DNA of 8,269 nt from GCA-016700035 sp964454845 (GTDB lineage Bacteria > Patescibacteriota > Saccharimonadia > CAILAD01 > GCA-016700035): NCBI GenBank assembly GCA_964454845.1, contig CAYVVS010000022.1:1-8269 (forward strand), read 5' to 3'. Positions 6,005-8,269 of this stretch are shown here, one piece after another. How positions within the stretch are numbered: position 1 is the first letter of the stretch; every line of letters starts with the position of its first letter. The position numbers and the translations under genes are program-made. The notes beneath the pieces are model-generated. The model was given only the letters and a program-made list of their open reading frames with translations, was not told the origin of the DNA and searched no databases.

Positions 6005-7236
6005 AAACTCGTCGCCATTCGGATAACATCATCTTGCTCAATGCCGTGGTCGCCGGAGAGCGTGTAGAAAGTCCCCTGATTAACCCAAGCTGCCTGATTA
6101 TTGCCGTACATATAAATGGTAAGCCCTTGCGACTGCAAAGCAAGATAATCCGTGGAGCGCCTTAAGACGTACTGCTCAAGCACCGCCTGGCTGTCCCAAT
6201 CAGACTTCTGTTGCTCTACCTTGAGAGCTTTACCGTCTTTCACGAGCTCATAGCTCACACCGCCTTCACTAGCCTTCAGCGATTGGGCCTTACTCCAACC
6301 CCCAGGAACAAAACCTGGTACCGAGGCTGTCAGCCCAGCTCGCAACGACGCCAGCTTTACCTGAATATCTGTGGCATTTACCTGCCAAAGAAAAGCCCCT
6401 AGAAGTGCCAGGCCAATAACGGTCATCACTACAGCGGTTGGGCGTGCTGGACCGGTTTTTGCTACGGCTTGCGGAGCAGCATCTTCACCGAGTGCTAACT
6501 TGAGAGCATCTTCGCGGCTCATAGTTACTCCGGCTACTGTAGTGGTGGTTTCAGCTGGTGTTGCCGGCGGCGGAGCTGGCGTCACGCTGGCCGGTGGAGC
6601 AGCTGGGGCAACTATGTCGTTCACGACTTTATTTGCCTGCTGAGGAGCCGCAACTGGCGACGAGACTACTGGCGCTTGGGTCGCAGCCGGCTGCTGAACT
6701 GGCGCAGCGATTGGCGCAGGGGCTGTAGGGGTTTCAATAACAGGTGCCGGCTGAACAGGCGTAGCAGTTGCGGGCACTGCAGCCATCTCCTTCATCTGTG
6801 AGTCAGAGAGCACCGATTCATCCTTCGCATCTAAACTCGGTATCTCAGACCCAATCTGTGACTGCAGGTCTGCAACCGACTTGTCTGGTATCGGTGTAGC
6901 TACCGGCGCGGCAGGGATGGGAGCAGGCACCGTGGCAGGTGCGGCTGGCGGTTGTGCGGTGGGAGCCACTGGAGTAGGCGCGGCACTGGGTGCGACTTGG
7001 GGTGACGCCGGAACCGCAGCTGGAGTTGGCGGAGCTGGAGCTGCCACTGCAGCTTGAGCCGGTGGAGCGGATGCCGTAGCTGCAGCTGGTGCTGCCGTAT
7101 CCATACCAATCTTTTGCTTATATGCCGCTTCCTCTGTAGTATCTGTAGGCTGCCAGGGTGTGCCGCAGTTAGCACAAAAAACCTTGCCGGCAATTACGAC
7201 ACGATCTTTTTCTTCACAATCTGGGCACTGGCGCAT
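6001..7236 (-). CDS. Zinc-ribbon, Ala/Pro-rich, single-pass membrane protein with DUF4367-like outer domain
   Basis: 411 residues in four parts. (1) A zinc ribbon at 4-24 with Cys4, Cys7, Cys21 and Cys24 (CPDC...CANC). (2) A long low-complexity linker at about 35-265, dominated by Ala, Pro, Val and Thr. (3) One membrane helix at about 267-286. (4) A C-terminal domain at about 300-411 with PGFVPGGW (307-314), SDWDSQAVLEQYV (WDS at 347-349), GLTIYMYG, AAWVNQG and an ending DDVIRMATSL. The last part resembles DUF4367-type extracytoplasmic domains; this is from memory of the pattern, not a search. Topology: ribbon and linker inside, domain outside. The start is supported by GAGG (+ strand 7242-7245) 5 nt before the ATG and a promoter just upstream. 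The reading frame is intact through the low-complexity DNA. Role unknown; linking an inside metal-binding tip to the cell surface is the structural idea. Confidence 0.85.
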   Translation of the reverse strand: MRQCPDCEEKDRVVIAGKVFCANCGTPWQPTDTTEEAAYKQKIGMDTAAPAAATASAPPAQAAVAAPAPPTPAAVPASPQVAPSAAPTPVAPTAQPPAAPATVPAPIPAAPVATPIPDKSVADLQSQIGSEIPSLDAKDESVLSDSQMKEMAAVPATATPVQPAPVIETPTAPAPIAAPVQQPAATQAPVVSSPVAAPQQANKVVNDIVAPAAPPASVTPAPPPATPAETTTTVAGVTMSREDALKLALGEDAAPQAVAKTGPARPTAVVMTVIGLALLGAFLWQVNATDIQVKLASLRAGLTASVPGFVPGGWSKAQSLKASEGGVSYELVKDGKALKVEQQKSDWDSQAVLEQYVLRRSTDYLALQSQGLTIYMYGNNQAAWVNQGTFYTLSGDHGIEQDDVIRMATSL

Positions 7237-7241
7237 AAACC

Positions 7242-7245
7242 CCTC
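7242..7245 (-). promoter_or_regulatory. Shine-Dalgarno site GAGG for the zinc-ribbon gene
   Basis: On the minus strand GAGG is followed by five bases and the ATG at 7236. It sits just after an AT-rich palindrome (TTAAGCTTAA, 7254-7263) in the predicted leader. Confidence 0.55.
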
Positions 7246-7268
7246 GAGTTAACTTAAGCTTAACCCTT

Positions 7269-7297
7269 ATTATGCCTTCTTATACCATAAGCGTAAA
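7269..7297 (-). promoter_or_regulatory. Promoter for the zinc-ribbon two-gene unit
   Basis: On the minus strand TTTACG (+ 7292-7297) is separated by 17 bp from CATAAT (+ 7269-7274), matching -35 and -10 consensus at four and five of six positions. Transcription would start near 7262, giving a leader of about 26 nt with a ribosome binding site. An overlapping extended -10, TGGTATAAG (+ 7279-7287), is an alternative. It lies in the 71-bp gap after the GT26 gene, which shows no clear terminator. Confidence 0.5.
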
Positions 7298-7307
7298 GAG
7301 GAATACC

Positions 7308-8129
7308 CTACTTTTGTTGCCCAATCTTGTATATTTGCCACATAAAGCGCGGTAAAGCGAGCTGCCTGCGCCATCGATTTGGCTGCAGTATTAAACGCCA
7401 CAGCCATTCAAGCCCGAGTTTTCGCATCCACTTGGGAGCGCGCTTTAACTCTCCGCCCATTGAGTCAAAATCAAATGTACCACCCTCGCCAATCAGAACG
7501 CGTGCGAGCTTACTATCTTTGTACGCATCAATGAATTTCTCTTGTCGTGGAAAACCCTGAGCGACAAATAAAACATCGAGGGACGCATGCTTAATTTCGG
7601 CAATTGTATTCGGCTCTTCCTGATCATCATAAAATCCACTCCAAACACCAGCCAATTTGATGCCCGGGAACAAACGCTTCATAGCCTCCGACGTACGCTT
7701 TGTATCTTGGGGGCCGCCAAAAATACCCACTGTCCAGCCTGCTTGTACCGCCTTTTTCAGTAATTGCTGAGTAGCATCAACTCCAGCTCCACGCTCAGGA
7801 ATAATCCGAGACCGCCACTGGGGTTTTTGAATATCAAAACACAACGACTTAACCCACTGACCAAAACCTCTAGATCCGGCCAAATAACTCGCTGCCCACT
7901 GCACCGCAATCCCATCGGCCACCACCCTATCAGCTCGCTGCAAAAGAGCCATGAGCTCGGCATCTGCCCAAGCACTTGTAAAGAACTCTACATAAGGTTT
8001 GTACACCGTGAATGAATGGTTATTTTTTCCATCTAGATGCTCACTAATATCTGCTACAAGTTGTCGTTGAGTAATCGGATCAAACCCAATCCCAGCAACA
8101 TCGACTCGCTTATGTAATGCACGCTTCAC
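7308..8129 (-). CDS. WecG/TagA/CpsF family (GT26) glycosyltransferase
   Basis: Family members add a sugar, classically N-acetylmannosamine(uronate), to undecaprenyl-diphosphate-linked GlcNAc at the cytoplasmic membrane face, an early step in teichoic acid or polysaccharide synthesis. The 273-residue product has VDVAGIGFDPIT at 9-20, Thr41 and Asp72 (in VVADGIAVQWA) at the places of the known substrate and catalytic residues, VGIFGG, LFVAQGFPRQEKFI, and GEGGTFDFDSMGGELKRAPKWM followed by the Arg-rich tail GLEWLWRLILQPNRWRRQ, which docks the enzyme on the membrane in TagA. Start: the GTG at 8129 overlaps the upstream stop as GTGA, with GGAG 8 nt before it. A TTG at 8159 would add ten residues but lacks these signals. 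Odd: the segment after Thr41 reads VYKPYVEF instead of the usual NPE-type motif. It is coupled to a GT4 gene, so it is probably part of an envelope glycan operon. Sugar specificity is unknown. Confidence 0.93.
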   Translation of the reverse strand: MKRALHKRVDVAGIGFDPITQRQLVADISEHLDGKNNHSFTVYKPYVEFFTSAWADAELMALLQRADRVVADGIAVQWAASYLAGSRGFGQWVKSLCFDIQKPQWRSRIIPERGAGVDATQQLLKKAVQAGWTVGIFGGPQDTKRTSEAMKRLFPGIKLAGVWSGFYDDQEEPNTIAEIKHASLDVLFVAQGFPRQEKFIDAYKDSKLARVLIGEGGTFDFDSMGGELKRAPKWMRKLGLEWLWRLILQPNRWRRQLALPRFMWQIYKIGQQK

Positions 8130-8269
8130 TGAAGTTTCTCCACCGCTTGCTGTAAGCAAGACCGAAATTTTTCACAGCTAAACTGAGAAGCCCTCCGATG
8201 CATCTTCGCTACATCCCAGCTGTGGGATTCCGCTCGCTCCAGGGCTTCCCGTAATTGCGCCTCGTTTGG
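8126..8269 (-). CDS. Family 4 glycosyltransferase, C-terminal end only
   Basis: The frame is open from the right edge of the window and gives 47 residues before a TGA. The sequence (PNEAQLREALERAES, then WDVAKMHRRASQFS, CEKFRSCLQQAVEKL) has the typical ending of GT-B, GT4-type enzymes: an acidic-basic helix, a W-D pair, an alternating A..FS..F motif and a final amphipathic helix. The body of the enzyme lies outside the window, so donor and acceptor cannot be said. It overlaps the GT26 gene by 4 bp (GTGA) and carries that gene's ribosome binding site within its last codons, so the two are one transcription unit. The family call rests on this short tail and on the neighbour. Confidence 0.7.
   Translation of the reverse strand, partial: PNEAQLREALERAESHSWDVAKMHRRASQFSCEKFRSCLQQAVEKLQ
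8138..8141 (-). promoter_or_regulatory. Shine-Dalgarno site GGAG for the GT26 gene
   Basis: On the minus strand GGAG lies 8 nt before the GTG at 8129, inside the 3' end of the GT4 gene. It decides between the GTG start and the longer TTG alternative at 8159. Confidence 0.6.

Noticed and set aside
6900..7193. Leu/Gln/His/Arg-rich frame in the Ala/Pro-rich linker DNA
   Set aside because: Another frame of low-complexity sequence; composition bias keeps several frames open there.
8124..8134. Inverted repeat CTTCA-C-TGAAG at the GT4/GT26 junction as an operator
   Set aside because: It lies inside overlapping coding ends, and its bases are set by the stop, start and neighbouring codons; no promoter is seen there.
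1..8269. tRNA or rRNA genes, CRISPR repeats, insertion sequences, toxin-antitoxin or defence genes
   Set aside because: None could be recognised by reading both strands; no regularly spaced repeats, terminal inverted repeats or transposase motifs were seen.

Overview
The window looks like chromosomal DNA from a small-genome bacterium of the Candidatus Patescibacteria (CPR), most likely Candidatus Saccharibacteria (TM7). This is inferred from several points. Genes are packed with almost no spacers. Several small proteins resemble conserved CPR hypotheticals. The C-terminal domain of the zinc-ribbon membrane protein, with its WDS and AAWVNQG-type motifs, resembles a family I associate with Saccharibacteria. 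TGA is used as an ordinary stop by at least four genes, which argues against the CPR lineages that recode UGA. No RNA gene, insertion sequence, phage gene or CRISPR array was seen, and no stretch over 300 bases lacks a gene.

Layout. (1) 1-1086 (+): membrane-anchored family 2 glycosyltransferase, with its 5' end outside the window. It meets tail to tail a four-helix membrane protein of unknown function (1083-2084, -). (2) 2085-2153: short divergent promoter region driving that membrane protein and a LOG-family phosphoribohydrolase (2154-2849, +). (3) 2850-4171 (-): two-gene unit of an alpha/beta hydrolase followed by an unknown 155-residue protein, overlapping by ATGA. (4) 4172-4261: second divergent region, containing a perfect 12-bp palindrome, next to an auxin-efflux-carrier (AEC) type transporter (4262-5179, +). 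A separately transcribed small coiled-coil protein follows (5252-5668, +). (5) 5672-7236 (-): two-gene unit of a zinc-ribbon/Ala-Pro-rich/single-pass membrane protein coupled by ATGA to a 110-residue unknown protein. (6) 7308-8269 (-): the end of a family 4 glycosyltransferase, coupled by GTGA to a WecG/TagA-type (GT26) glycosyltransferase.

The recognisable theme is the cell envelope. There are three glycosyltransferases (GT2, GT4, GT26), two membrane proteins of unknown role and a carrier. The GT4-GT26 pair is probably the tail of a polysaccharide or glycolipid operon. The LOG protein and the hydrolase look like housekeeping enzymes.

The most useful second-look observations concern gene expression. 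Three genes have a -10 box only 6-7 nt before the start codon, which predicts leaderless mRNAs and moves their starts downstream of the longest ORF. Three convergent gene pairs end with 4-bp overlap, 0-bp or 3-bp spacing, so no room is left for conventional terminators. I did not find convincing evidence of a new defence or mobile system. The least explained item is the zinc-ribbon membrane protein and its coupled partner.
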